Assembly: GCF_943734655.1 (NCBI RefSeq)
Contig: NC_071354.1
Coordinates: forward strand, 157,935,142 to 157,999,141
DNA: 64,000 bases
Direction: 5' to 3'
Source: Sabethes cyaneus
Lineage: Eukaryota > Arthropoda > Insecta > Diptera > Culicidae
This document shows positions 9,250 to 20,864 of the stretch, in pieces; within the stretch, counting starts at the first letter, position 1, and each line of letters starts with the position of its first letter. Both the position numbers and the translations under genes were made by a program. Below the pieces are notes generated by a model. That model was not told the origin of the DNA. It searched no databases and was given only the letters and a program-made list of their open reading frames with translations.

Positions 9250-12200
9250 TACTTCATTAAAACTCAGCTACGGAAAACTGGACAGGCCCAGAATCTTGCA
9301 CGGTAATACTCTGAGTCTGACTACAGAATAAGCCAAGGTTATGGCATCCGATAGATAACTCGCATTGTTTTGTTCCAGTTGCAGGCGGAATAATATAATT
9401 GCTCACAAAGATAAATGGACAATTCTGCCTATTCAGGCTAAATTAACATTGGCTCGAAGAAAAGCTTCTGGCGTGCGATTTGCTCTAAGTTAAATATTTC
9501 GTAGCGATACCGTTTGATCCTTTTGTTCCAGATAATTGAGTGTATTTTTAGATGGGAAACTTTTTAGATAGCAGCTAATTTTCTGCGTTTGGCAGAGTAT
9601 GTCTCGGGGATTGCTTACTTTTGATTTTGCGTTAGTCATGGTAAACATTTTACTTTGACCATTGTCATTGTGAAATGTTAAAATATTGTATACAACCTTT
9701 AGGATATTGTTACGAAAAGCACACATTTCGATTGGTTAGAAAAAAGGTCCGCACCAGGATAGCGAATATGTATGTAGATTCGATATTCAACACACTTTAG
9801 GATGTCATAAGACGGTGGTGCTCCTTTCAGAATTCGGTGCGAAAAATATGTTTTCCACATGATCAAAGCGAACAAAGAAAACCTATCAGGGATGACAATA
9901 GTTGCATTTCCGGCAATCTTTTTTCGTTTGTCGTTCTCGTGCGATATACGGTTTGCTTGCGATAGTGATAACTTTTTGCTGTATATCTTCTATCCATGAG
10001 TGTGAAATTTGATATTTTTTCAGTTTTTATTGAAGAAACGGAACTTTCAGTTAGTAAAGTGATCTATGATAAATAATAGTTCAAAATACTAAAATTGTTT
10101 TAAAATATTCATATAAGACATTTCCTTTAGTGTTACCTTAGAAAACACAGATTAAAACTTCTGTTAAAGCAAGCCTCAATAAATCGCTCTTAACTCCAGC
10201 GCTTCTTTTAATGCCGGAAGAGCTATTAAAATCGCAGCAATTCCAATGAGATTGTTCGTTAAACTTTATCGGTTTAAAGCTTGACTTGTTCCGATGCAAG
10301 AAATCGTTACCCGAGCAATGATAGTGGTATCAATTTCCATACTAAGTATCAGCTGGTGATTTTCTGCCACTGGAACCATGTTTGAATGCAACTTTAATAA
10401 ATCATGAAAATTATTCTGCAATGCTAGTGGCTGTTTTCCCACCCAATCCAAACAACGAAACTGGATGCTCGCACAGGACGTGGCTGCAGCAAACCCCCGT
10501 TTCGATGATCGTAGAATGGGAGATTGAGCAAACCATAATTGAGCTCCAAAAGCGATATAAGACGAAGAAACATCTCGAAAGACGGTTTTCCTCCGGGCAA
10601 GTCCCGGCAACGAGATATCGAAGGCGGTGCACGAGAATATAGTTGGAAAGTTGTGCCATATCGGGAAGCATAGCTAGCTGAGCTAGCATAGAGCAAGCGG
10701 CTCATCCAGCATGAAATAGTTCCCCGGTATTCTTCTGCACTTATGGTGAGCATACTTCTTCTTTTCGAATCCGAAACTCAATTCATACCGGAAAGTATTC
10801 GCGTAGCCAGTTTTGTGACCGAAAGAGCTGCTGCAAAATATTTCGTATATCCTATCGTCGCAATAAGCGGTGGGACAAAAGACGATTTTGCTGTTACCTT
10901 TGACTTTATTGAACTAAAAAATAGCTCGTTTGACGAAACATGCAGATTATATGAACGGCCAAAGATGAAAGAAACTCAGCATCACGTACCGCCCGAGCTT
11001 AAAATTTTCTGCTGCAATTACCTCCCCGCCGTCCAATGTTGCCCCGCGCTACGGTTCGCAGACGTCCGAGTCCAGACATTTTAGGCTGGAGGGCCTTCTT
11101 GAAGCAGCACCAATCGAGAATGCAACTTACTCACGATTGAGAAACTTTTGCTTCTTTCGACGGAAAGTTTTCCGTCCAACCGGTTGCCGGCCTGCAGCGG
11201 TGGAACCACCAACCACTTTCACATATATTCACATAAACAGTTTCATAAAATTTTATCAATAGGAACGAATCTATTTCCTGAATGTCAACTGCAGAGAAAT
11301 AATTTTCCATTTGGGAACACTAGCCGTGCAGGCAGGCGCTCTAGCAACCGTTCGCTTTGACTTCCGACTTTATCCGCCAATTTTTCCCTTCACGTTTTTT
11401 TTCTGTGATTTTCCTCTTTCTTCCACGGCAGCCATGGATGGGGCCGATCGTTTGGTTCAATATTGGCAGATTGGTTAGTGTGGTTCGATTTTCCAGCAGA
11501 TTTTTCCTACCGTCCGTCCTTGTCGCGTTTGAACCGGAGTCGGAAGTCAAACAAACAGTCCCTTTCGTTACCATACATATCGCTCTCTCTACCTATATAT
11601 ATAAGTATATATGTATAACCTACGAGAGGGCTATTAGTATGTATAGATATGGCCCTTGGAAATTGCATCTCGTGGTGTCAGACGGCGGCCCCTAGAAGTG
11701 ACGGTTCCATCCATGATGATGCCTTTCTTCTTCTCGAACGACGATACCCCGCTGCTGTTGATAAGCTCATTCCGGCGAACCGAGTCGGTGCGGTGCAAGT
11801 CTCGTTCGGCACAGCCCGGTCCCTTCCGCGAAGGAGATGGGCTGTCAAAGCGAATAAAAGTTTAATAAATTGAAGTATTGTAGGAGTGTTTGCAGTCGCT
11901 TTCACTCGTCAAATTTGTTGACAAATGTATAGCATCTATTGAATTTGCGGGTTCGGTTTGGGTCCGTGATTTTTCTTTTCGGGGTTGGCAGGCAGGCGGA
12001 TTCGATTGCATTCGATTGTGGTGGAGGATGTGGCGGAGCCGGAGTCGGAAATAGAGTTTGTGGCTTGTACGACACCAGGTTGGTAAGCACTGGTTAATGA
12101 AGAGTTAAGATAAATCAGTCCTAGCTGACACTGCTGAGTTAATTAACAAGTTTAATGGTTATATTAATTACATAGATTAAACATAGATTAAACATTAAAA

Positions 12201-12540
12201 ACACTACAAAAAGTGATACGCTAGTTTGGAATAAGTCAAAGTTACAAGTGTGATTTAGCGGGTAAAATGAATTGATCATAGGAGTGCTTAATCTTTGAAG
12301 CATTCTTCATGTGTTTGAAACATATCTTTTTCGACAATAATTATGTTTGTATGATTGCTCTTTATTTCTGCCGCCGAAAAGATAGACTGTTATGTACCCA
12401 GTTAGTGCGATAAAAACAGGCAGTCTGTTGCCGGACGTCGCAATGGTAAGTTTAGTGATTCTACAACCACCGGGTATTTTTTTCAATCATATAAAGATAA
12501 TTATCGTTGTCGAGGCGAGCGTGTGTGGAATGATAGAATT
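9250..12540. other. long non-repetitive region without a recognised gene
   Basis: Several open frames of 60-114 codons overlap on both strands (10266-10753, 10743-11084, 11341-11695), none with a recognisable domain, start context or splice pattern. GC content rises between 10400 and 12060, so regulatory or unrecognised exon sequence cannot be excluded. A short TA-rich run lies near 11596-11612. Confidence 0.35.
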
Positions 12541-12571
12541 GGGCGTAACAAAACTAGGTATTACACTAGCT

Positions 12572-12602
12572 TATATAAGGGTGCGGCAGTAGTTTAGTCA
12601 GT
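12572..12602 (+). promoter_or_regulatory. core promoter: TATATAAG and TCAGT initiator
   Basis: TATATAAG at 12572-12579 is followed by the insect initiator TCAGT at 12598-12602, with its A 28 bp from the TATA start. That is near-ideal geometry and similar to the TATA boxes of the two cuticle genes. Downstream there is no matching gene: the first ATG (12632) closes after seven codons and repeat sequence begins near 12675. It may be the orphaned promoter of a lost or moved gene. Confidence 0.45.
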
Positions 12603-12674
12603 GAAACATTCGGGTACCAACCGAAAGAACGTGGATGCCAGCTCCATCTGCCATTTAACGCCCCACTACATTTT

Positions 12675-12760
12675 TGGCCTACCCTCCGAAATTTTCCAGT
12701 TCATCCAATTTATCATTCTTCGCATCAGACACTTTCTCACTTTCCAAAAAAGAAGTTACG
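12675..12760. repeat. short dispersed repeat shared with about 24240 and 24690
   Basis: The stretch ATCATTCTTCGCATCAG and its flanks recur in diverged form near 24690-24735, and as the reverse complement near 24245-24300. The other two copies flank a decayed minus-strand RT, so this is probably a piece of that non-LTR element. Confidence 0.45.
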
Positions 12761-12789
12761 TCTTGAACGCGTACAGAGTCAGATACAGT

Positions 12790-12985
12790 TGAAAAAGATT
12801 TCAAACAGAATTTGAAATTAAAACAGAATTAGACTTGTAATTGGATCTGAAAGTTGAAATTTGACTTAAAATTGAACCTGAAATCGGGATTAAATTGAAC
12901 TTAAATTGAGCTTAAAATCGGACATGCAATTGAACATAGAATTCAACTTGACATTGGATAAATAATACTTGAATTTGGTCCAATT
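12790..12985. repeat. degenerate minisatellite (AAATTGAAC-like units)
   Basis: About a dozen imperfect units of roughly 14 bp of the form AAATTGAACTTGAA can be followed by eye. Strong divergence suggests an old array. Confidence 0.5.
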
Positions 12986-13029
12986 TTAACTTGAAGGTAT
13001 ACTTAAAACCGCACATTAGTAACAAAGTT

Positions 13030-14390
13030 TTACTTTATTTGAATTGACATTTTACGTTTTATTCTCTCACACGTTTCCGCTGTTTATCATTTTCAATTCC
13101 ATTTTTCCACCGTTTGTTCTGTTTTTCCCCTTTTGCTCTCGCTTTCTTATCGTTTTTCCTCTTTTCCTCTCGTTTTTTTTGTATCGTGTTTTCTGTTTCT
13201 TGGTTCCTTGGTTTCTTGTCCTTTTTTTCTTATTTTCAGATTTGTTTTTTCAAATGTTTTTCACGTTCATTGTTATTTTTTTCCCGTTTTCCATCTTTTC
13301 TCTTCTGTTTTTCCTTTTTGTCTCTTTTCTGGTTTTCGTCTTTTTTATTTCATTATCTCCTTTCATTCTCGTTTTTCGTATTCGTCTGTTCCGCGTTTCC
13401 TTTCTTTGATACCCCGTTTGTTCGTCTTTTCTGTTTTGGCTCCCTTTTTCTCGTTCCTCTTCAGCTTTACCTTTTAATCTCCCGTTTTTTTCATTTGATT
13501 CTTTTCCGTTTCACTTTTATGTTTAGTCTGTTTTCCTGTTTTTCTTTTCTCTTTTCTGTTTCCGGTTTTTGTCCCATCTATCTTCTTTTATATTCCGTTT
13601 GACCTTTCATTCCCATTTTCCTCGTTTTCTATATCAGTTTTCTTTTTTCTCTCTCCGTTTTTCCACTTTCTCTTTTGATTTATCTTGGTTTCCTCTCGTT
13701 TTTCCTTTTTTTGTCCGCTGTTTCTTCTTTCCTGTTTTTTTTTCTCTTATTTTTCGGTCCCGTTTTCGCCCTTTTCTTGAGTCCTGGTTTTGCTGTGTTC
13801 CACTTTTCGTATTTTCTCTTTCGTTTTCTTCGTTTTCATGCCAATTTTTCCTCTGGACCTTTCTTCGTCATTTCGTCTTTCGTCATTTTTTGTCCCGGAT
13901 TTTGACTCTATTTTTTCTGTCCTGGTTTTCACCTCTTGGAGTTGAAAACCTTTTTAATCCCGTTTTTCGTTTTCGGATGTTCCGTTTTTTCTCTTTTTAT
14001 GTTCTACTTTACCTCATTTTCTTTCAAGTTCCGTTTTTCTTTTCAGTTTTATTTCATTTGTCTTCCGTTTTCATTTTTTCCTCACCCTTTTTTGTTCCTT
14101 TTCACTCCCTTTCTATTCTCATTTCTCCATTTTCTTGCTCCCGTATTTTCTCCCCTTTTCTCTTTTTATTTCCTGTTTGTCCTCTTTTTTTTATTGTTTT
14201 TTTTCGTTTTCTTTATAGTTTTTCCTTCTTTTATTTCTTTTTTTTTTCTTTTCTCTTCCGTTTTCCATCTGTTTCCATCCAGTCTGCTCGTTTTTGCTTC
14301 ATTTTCTTCATTTTTTAGTTATTTATGTCCCGTTTGTTGTCCCGTTCTGTGACGCTTTTTTATCCGTTTTTCTTTTTTTCGTACCAAGAA
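13030..14390. repeat. 1.35-kb pyrimidine-rich low-complexity tract
   Basis: The plus strand is almost entirely T and C, with recurring CCGTTTTTC / CTCGTTTTT motifs. Because stop codons need A, three overlapping frames stay open (up to 249 codons) and encode only Phe/Ser/Leu-rich sequence; these are not genes. The tract probably grew from a CGTTTTTC-type simple repeat. A long homopyrimidine strand can form triplex (H-DNA). Confidence 0.75.
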
Positions 14391-14394
14391 AGCC

Positions 14395-15060
14395 TTGAGC
14401 CTGAACGTTGTTTTAAGACTTGACCCTTATTTATCGATAGACTTTGCGACCGGCTGTGGTAGAATATAGGACAGTTATGGGGCTAGTGCAAGAATCCTTC
14501 TGACTTTCTCTAGCAGCACCACCTAGCGGAGATTTGAATATACGACGACTGGCTTGGTTAAATGTAGGGTACGGGAGGGTATTTTCAGCCCATTAAGCGG
14601 TAACCTGAACAATATTCAGGAATTACGTTGAAACTATATTTATTCGAGACAAGATTTTTATACCAGTTGATAGAATAATATTTACTGAATATCCGTCGGT
14701 ATTGCCTAGATACCGGCTCATTGAAGATTACTAGTTTTGCAGTGACAACAGCTTGCTGCTGGCGCTAGTGTATCATTGAATCGTTCACATACACTAGCGC
14801 GAGAAGGAAGTGGTTGTTCCTCAAATACTAGCTATGTCAACACGATAGAAGAGTTTTAGGCGCAACTGGCTCACACATTGGTAGTAGTGTAAATAGAGCA
14901 CCATATGCTGAAATTAAAAACAAAATACTGCAAATGGCTAGTGAATGAAAATTGTTTTATATTTTCATATCAGAGGGGAATTTTTATGTTCTTCCGTGAT
15001 AAAAAGAAGTAGAACTGTTCTATGATACTATATTCACAGCTATTTAGTTTCTAGAATAAG
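14395..15060. other. intergenic, no supported feature
   Basis: AT-rich unique-looking sequence; only short spurious frames seen. Confidence 0.35.
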
Positions 15061-15064
15061 TAAA

Positions 15065-16127
15065 CGTGAAATTCCACTAAGAATTAAATCGTCAGGTCAC
15101 AATTGCTCATTTTCTAATGATTGGTGATGATTTCGAATTTTGACTAATGCTACAATTAGTCAACTTCAAGTAACTGGCTTGAAACTGGTATGCAGTTTAC
15201 GAAGCTTACTTAAGAGCTTCCTTACGACTACGGTTAAATCGAAAAAATAAAGAATTGTTCTGGGTTACCATTCACGACACTGATTCGCATTTGTAAATTT
15301 CAACGAATTTGTTGATGGCACCATTCATTACGATAGATTGATTTGAAGTATAATTGTCTTACAACTAACATGTGGACAGCCGGTAAAATATTAATTAGCT
15401 AATGTCCTCTGCATCTTACTAGTTCCTTTCGACACTCTACTTTCAGCTATTTGCATTCTTGACAGAAATACAAAAATAAAAAATATAAAAATTGCAAGCA
15501 ACTAACTGATGCAAAGCAGCAAATGAAATGCTCAAAAATTATTCTCGAATAAGACAGTCGCTGATTTTCTTCGCTTTGAGAATTGCTGCGTCATATCACA
15601 TGCACAAATATCCCTTCAGCCCTGTTACCGTGCAAAAAACAGTTTCGAACAAATTCTTGCAGTATATGGATGCCATCTGGCGAAAGGAAAGGATGATCGC
15701 TGATTTTCAGGACATCACTTTCAGGATGGTTCACTTTCAAGACATCAAATTGGGCTAGGTTGAATATTCAAAGATAAAATCGGTTGAAAAAAGTGGCGGT
15801 TTAACACATTAACAAAGTTGTTTACTTTCAGGACATCAAATTTGACTAGATTAAATGTTTAAACGGTGACTTTACACTCTGGCGTACTTCCCAAGCACAG
15901 ATATCAAATTGGTATATTTAAACGTCGTAAAGTATCTTTGACCTGTTGGAACGAGCCGGGAGGGAGGGGGGTTTGTTATGTTTTTCTGTAAAAGAAAGCG
16001 ACACTAAACAGGTGGAGTGTTTATTTGTCGACACCGCCTGTGAAGCAAGGTAATTACGGAGAAAATGGGGAAACGGGGGAATTTGACCTTGAAACTTTAC
16101 CGACATTTTCACTATTTAGTGATTGAA
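15065..16127 (+). repeat. dispersed repeat, copy 1 (partner at 52616-53807)
   Basis: From GAAATTCCACTAAGA to GTGATTGAAAATGAA this stretch aligns along its length with 52616-53807, by eye with clear divergence and indels. The shared region includes a segment around 15530-15770 with repeated 'hold' phrases (TTTCAGGACATCA). No intact coding region is seen. It may be a non-autonomous transposon or an old segmental duplication. Copy 1 lacks the hAT-like MITE present in copy 2 and so supplies its empty site near 15755. Confidence 0.7.
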
Positions 16128-16129
16128 AA

Positions 16130-19100
16130 TGAATTATTATTATCTATTATGAGTCGATGGGTATCTAAATCATATCTAAATTAAAAACTGCAGACGTCTG
16201 GGTAGCAGAATTTTTTTCTACATTAAATTTTAAAGAGAAGGCGGAGCACGTGCCCCACCCCCACTGCGCACGCCAGTGAATACACCCACTGTTGACATAT
16301 TCGTCTGATTAATAAGTTAGGCTTCTATTCTTTGTTTCTGTTCCTCCCACACGTAACTCTTAAGCTGCCCCCAAATTCTCAACCGAATGTAAGGTTTTCT
16401 TTCTTCGAATCCATTTCAGATTACCCATAATGCCATAAATTTCATCAATACTGTCAATCAACTCGGTATTCTACTGAAATCTAATTTCGTCGGCTAGAAA
16501 ACTGCTACCATTGAAACCCGACGCCGACGACAACGACGACGACTACCGGGCGTCTGCGTTACACTCACTGTGGTACCTAGCCTAGAAGAAAAAGAACTTC
16601 CCGGATATTTCCTGCATCAATACTCCCCTGTCGGGGGTTTGTGCCAAATAAGGAAATGTATTCAAAGCCAATTCGGTTGACTGCCTTCCGATTTTGAATT
16701 GTAAACTGCCAGTCTGGTGGAAGTCAGTTGGCAGAGTCAGCCCGAGAGATCAAGCGAAACAATCAGATTAATGTCAATTTTGAGATTATGTCGTATCTTC
16801 CTCGCCAAACAAGAGCATTAGAATTGTTTAGTCTGTTTCGTTGTGGATCTGCCTGCCATGCCGGGGCGGGAATCCTGCTTTGTCGATGACACGGGCGGCG
16901 ATTTTGTCGAGTTAAACGACGTTCTGCAACTCTGGGAAACCGGTTGATCGTAGCAGTTGAAAGTAGATAATAAATAAACACGGGAGGGAAAGTTTTTATC
17001 CCTTCTCGGGGTCGGTACCGAACAACAGGCCCGGTTTCTATTTAGTTAAACAATTATCTCGAAATTATCTCGAAACCGAAACAAAGGCTTTCGAGAAAAG
17101 GACCGATTGGAGTGGTGGTTCCACGATAAGGTAGAAAATTGCTCGCAAATGCCTTCGCGGTTTGACTTTGAAGAATTTCCAATCGTTCCTATTGTTTTAA
17201 AATCCTTAAATTATCGGATTTAAAGTATTTCTATAGATTGATGGTGACAACCATTTTCAATTATATTTTCTTGTTTATTAACGAGTTGTTTTTATATGCG
17301 TTAAATAGTTATGCGATTCTTCATCTGCATAACCGTCCAGCGATAATTAATTCATAATGCCTAGAAAAAAACGAACTAACTAATCAACCAAACAAGAAGT
17401 AGAGCAAGAAAAAAAAACGCGATTTCGCAGAACAAAACCATTGGTGTTCAATTAATAAAATATTGGCTCACTTAATTATGCAGCAAACAGCTTCTGCTGA
17501 TGCTGCTGCCATGCTACTTCATCTTGGATTGGATGAATTACTAAGCTGGCTGGAGGGATGTGCTTGTGGGGGTGGTGAGAGATGGATGGGGGACAAAAGG
17601 CAAGCGGTAAGCCATTTTCTATATAAAGAAGTGAAAATTAGCCATAGAGATCTGGTCGATGATCGCCACCACCGCTGGTTGGTGGCAAGCAAAAACACTC
17701 CAGCAAATTATTAAGCATCAATGAGCTGCTGCCTGCCAGGCTGGATTCAATCCGTCTGCCTGCCCTAGCCAATCGCCAATTCATTCGCCTAACCGCGTAG
17801 TTGGCGTGAAAAATTTACACCAGAACGAACAAATAACGACGTAATATCGCGAAGCGTGGAAAATGGGACGAACAGGAGAACCGGGGAAAAAAATAAGAAC
17901 GAAACAATAGGAAATAACGATGAAAATTTTCCACTAATTTCTGCGCGAGGCGTAATTGCCAGTGGAAGGGAGGACGGGGTGAATTTAAATTATAATGCAA
18001 GTCACCACCGTACCGATCTAGTGCGAAGGGTTTCCGAAGCGTCAAGTAAATAAAAGTAAAGGAAAATCTGTTGCTGGCACCATTGTGGATTATGATATCT
18101 GGAGCATTTGGTTTTAATCGGCTGCTCGATTAAGTAGGTAGATCGTGAACTGCCGGCAGCAAACAACTAGCAGGTGTTGTAAATGATTATGGAATCGATG
18201 AACACTACTCTGAGCTGTGTGATGACTTTAGCCCTTCTTGGCCCCACTTAAATGAGCACAGGCTGATTGTTTAATTTTCATATAGTTGAAAGTGCTGTAT
18301 TTTTGGCTCAATTTCTACTTAGAAGACACTTACCCCCTCAATTAGCCTTAACTAGAACAACTGGTTGCGTAGACTATCATATGAAAATAAAAGATCTAGT
18401 TTCGAAAACGGAATGTTGCACTAAGTTTTGCTTTGCTTAATGACATAAAAGAAAAAGTAGGATTGAATAAACTTAAAAGAAATACAAAATTAGCGAAAGA
18501 ATAAACACAACCTATAAACCATACTTGAATAAAAAAGTTAAAGTGCATTATGAGTCTGTTATTGGATCTTAATTTTTGGTAATTGAAAGTTCTAACCGAA
18601 CAAGTCGGCCAGTTGAAATAATTACCCCATTACAATAAACCTACGGCTTTACTGCAATCCGAGGACGCACGCTGAATAAGTTATAGTTATTCTTGCAGCT
18701 TTGGTTAAAATTAAAGAATTAAATAATTGCAAGTTTCGTTAACTGACTGCACGATTGCGTTGCGTGTGTATGTGAGTAATCGTGACTCGAAGTTTTAGTG
18801 AGAACCAGAGGAACATCTTGTCGAATGCATGTCGGAATAAAGATTAATTGATCTTGACGGATGAACGTAAGACGGATCGAAAGACGGAAGAAGGGAAGAA
18901 GCACTGTGATAAGCATTTGAATTTGAATTTGAAGTAGGGTTTTTAGTACGGTGAAAACTCATAAGTTCATATTTGGCAACGCTCACAGTAAACCAATTTT
19001 GTTTGCACCAGCTCGTAATAAAACGAAACAAAGCCTGCAGGCGGCGGCCCTCGTCTATATTTCCTATCGAAATAAATAGTTTCAGGTCATCGCCCTTACT

Positions 19101-19295
19101 AACATACCAAGATTACTGCCTTTCGAATGCAGAGGAATCTTGTTTCATAGTCCAGGTGGATTCCCTTACCGAATTATAGGTATCCCGTGGACTCAACTCT
19201 TGGATTCTCATAAGAATCCTGGTTCCATGAGTAAGGTGTGCGAATCCTCCGCAGAATTCCTTTACACGATTCCAATGCAATGCTAGGAATCCCAT
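16130..19295. other. intergenic or intronic sequence, no supported gene
   Basis: Frames of 60-83 codons (17463-17714, 17856-18053) lack domains and their plausible starts are not ATG. CTATATAAAG at 17620-17629 resembles a TATA box but no initiator or gene follows. A GACGAC-rich patch is at 16525-16545. Confidence 0.35.
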
Positions 19296-19299
19296 AGAC

Positions 19300-19590
19300 G
19301 CTATGCGAATCTTTTTGGTTCATCCGAGCGGCGTATCACTAACCTACGTCCAATACCCAACAGTAACGCAATATTGTTAAAGAACAACAAGAAAAACAGC
19401 AAAAATCTCAAATTGCTGCCTTGAGGAACTCCAGTTTTATTGATAAACACCGATGAAACACTGGATTTGAGTTTTATACGAAGCACTCTACCACTGAGAT
19501 ATGAGTTCCACCATTCGACCATTTGTTGAGAAGCACCGAGTCGAGATAGTTTCCGTAAGATTGATTCGATCGAAAGCAGCTAATAAAGCG
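19300..19590 (-). pseudogene. decayed non-LTR reverse transcriptase fragment
   Basis: The minus strand encodes AFDRIN, then QMVEWWNSYLSGRVLRIKL, FINKTGVPQGSN and LLFFNNIALLLG: RT motif A region, the connecting block, motif B (GVPQGSN) and the next conserved block. A frameshift near 19560 and loss of flanking parts make it a relic. The wording matches jockey/CR1-type elements and the fragments at 24290-24690 and 61200-61385. Confidence 0.65.
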
Positions 19591-19593
19591 ATT

Positions 19594-19970
19594 CCCAGCT
19601 AGCACCAACTCGTATATCAATGTACGAAAACTATCGTAAATATCTCCTAACAAACTCTAAATCGTAACTAAAGCTAGATCAAGTGGGATTAAGTTGATTT
19701 TCTGTCGTATATAATGATAAATGACTGACACACATACGATTTTCAGCACAAAATCGTAGAGTATTACGGAGCGACTCGCACTTAATCGGATATTATCGTA
19801 TATAAATACTTATATAGTCGTAACGCTCAAAATTATTCGTAATCACGTATATCGCCTCCAAAATAGTACGGATATGCCAATTTTGCGCATGAAATACGAT
19901 TTATTTAGCATGTATATCTGTACGTAATGGTGATTTTTACCTTTTTATACGTATGAAATTGCTAGCTGGG
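19594..19970. mobile_element. TIR element with CCCAGCTAGCA ends, copy A
   Basis: It begins CCCAGCTAGCACC and ends GCTAGCTGGG, an inverted pair. The whole 377 bp is repeated, with few changes, at 53988-55414, where it is interrupted by a foldback element. It codes for nothing, so it is a non-autonomous MITE-like element. Flanking dinucleotides are TT here and TA in copy B, suggesting a 2-bp target duplication. Confidence 0.7.
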
Positions 19971-20169
19971 TTTCAAGGCAGCTCATGGTACTATCGACCG
20001 CGAAGAGCTGTGAGGGCAATAAATAAAATTCATATTGTTACTTAGGAATTCAACTACAGCAAAGAAATCCGAAAATGTATTATCGTTGGAAGTTGTGCTT
20101 ACTTTGGAATCCTTAAGACCTTAAAGTACTGTTCACTTTTGTACTAAAAATATCATATATTAAACGCTG

Positions 20170-20445
20170 ATAAGACCGGCAGCTACGAATACAGGACGTG
20201 GACAAGGCTCCACGGAATCGTTTTTGAACGTCATGTGCTTAGGACGATGTTTCGTGGGCTATGCGCGAACGGTGTATGAAAGAGAAATCCCTAATACCTG
20301 GGCTGGCGTAACTCTTCGGTCAACACAGTATCCAGGAAGTAACGATAACTGTAAGGATACAATGGGAGGGACATGTTTTGAGAATGGCGAACAACAATCC
20401 GGCAAAAATGGTTGGTACCATATGCAGAGGTTAGGAAGTTAACCT
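20170..20445 (+). pseudogene. RTE-like element fragment, C-terminal RT
   Basis: GIVFERHVLRTMFRGLCANGV matches FERRVLRTIFGGVQENGV of the 7321 copy, followed by remnants of the C-terminal domain, all with stops and frameshifts. It lies upstream of the RT-core piece at 20525-20860, which is the reverse of the normal order, so these are two fragments or a rearranged copy. Confidence 0.6.
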
Positions 20446-20524
20446 AGGAATGTCTAGGAATAATAATAATATTGGGTTATTCCAAAGATTAAGGCAAAGG
20501 TGTAGCTACCGGTGGAGTAAATTG

Positions 20525-20860
20525 AAGGTGATAGGCTCAAACGCTGATAACGCCGGCTATCACCGATAGCACGAGCTTTCGCAAGGAATTATCAAGCGTG
20601 GTGCATGTGTTCACGCTACCTCGGACCAAATTTTCACTATTCTACATATTTTGCAGAAATACCAGGAATGCAACTTGCCCATGCATCACATATTAGTAAA
20701 TTTTAAAGCAGTATACGATACAGTCAATCGATATTGCACAAACACGGTTTACCCAATAACCTAACACGACTAATCAGAGTAACGTCGTTTCTGATCAGAT
20801 GAACTGGCATCGAATCTACACTAGACTGAAAGCACAGGCTAGCAGAAGTAAAGAAGGAAG
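20525..20860 (+). pseudogene. RTE-like element fragment, RT fingers and palm
   Basis: The DNA is readily aligned with 32270-32520 (CCGATAGCACGAGCTTTCG; GCAGTATACGATACAGTC, encoding the FKAxYDTV motif-A block). Several indels break the frame. It is a second, diverged copy of the 32212 family. Confidence 0.65.
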
Positions 20861-20864
20861 GAAG

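Noticed and set aside
10266..11084. Several 86-114-codon frames on both strands as possible genes
   Set aside because: Frames overlap on opposite strands, no known domain, no consistent exon structure.
13044..14352. Open frames of 114-249 codons rich in Phe and Ser in the pyrimidine tract
   Set aside because: They overlap in three frames and exist only because the strand has few A bases; composition is that of the low-complexity repeat.
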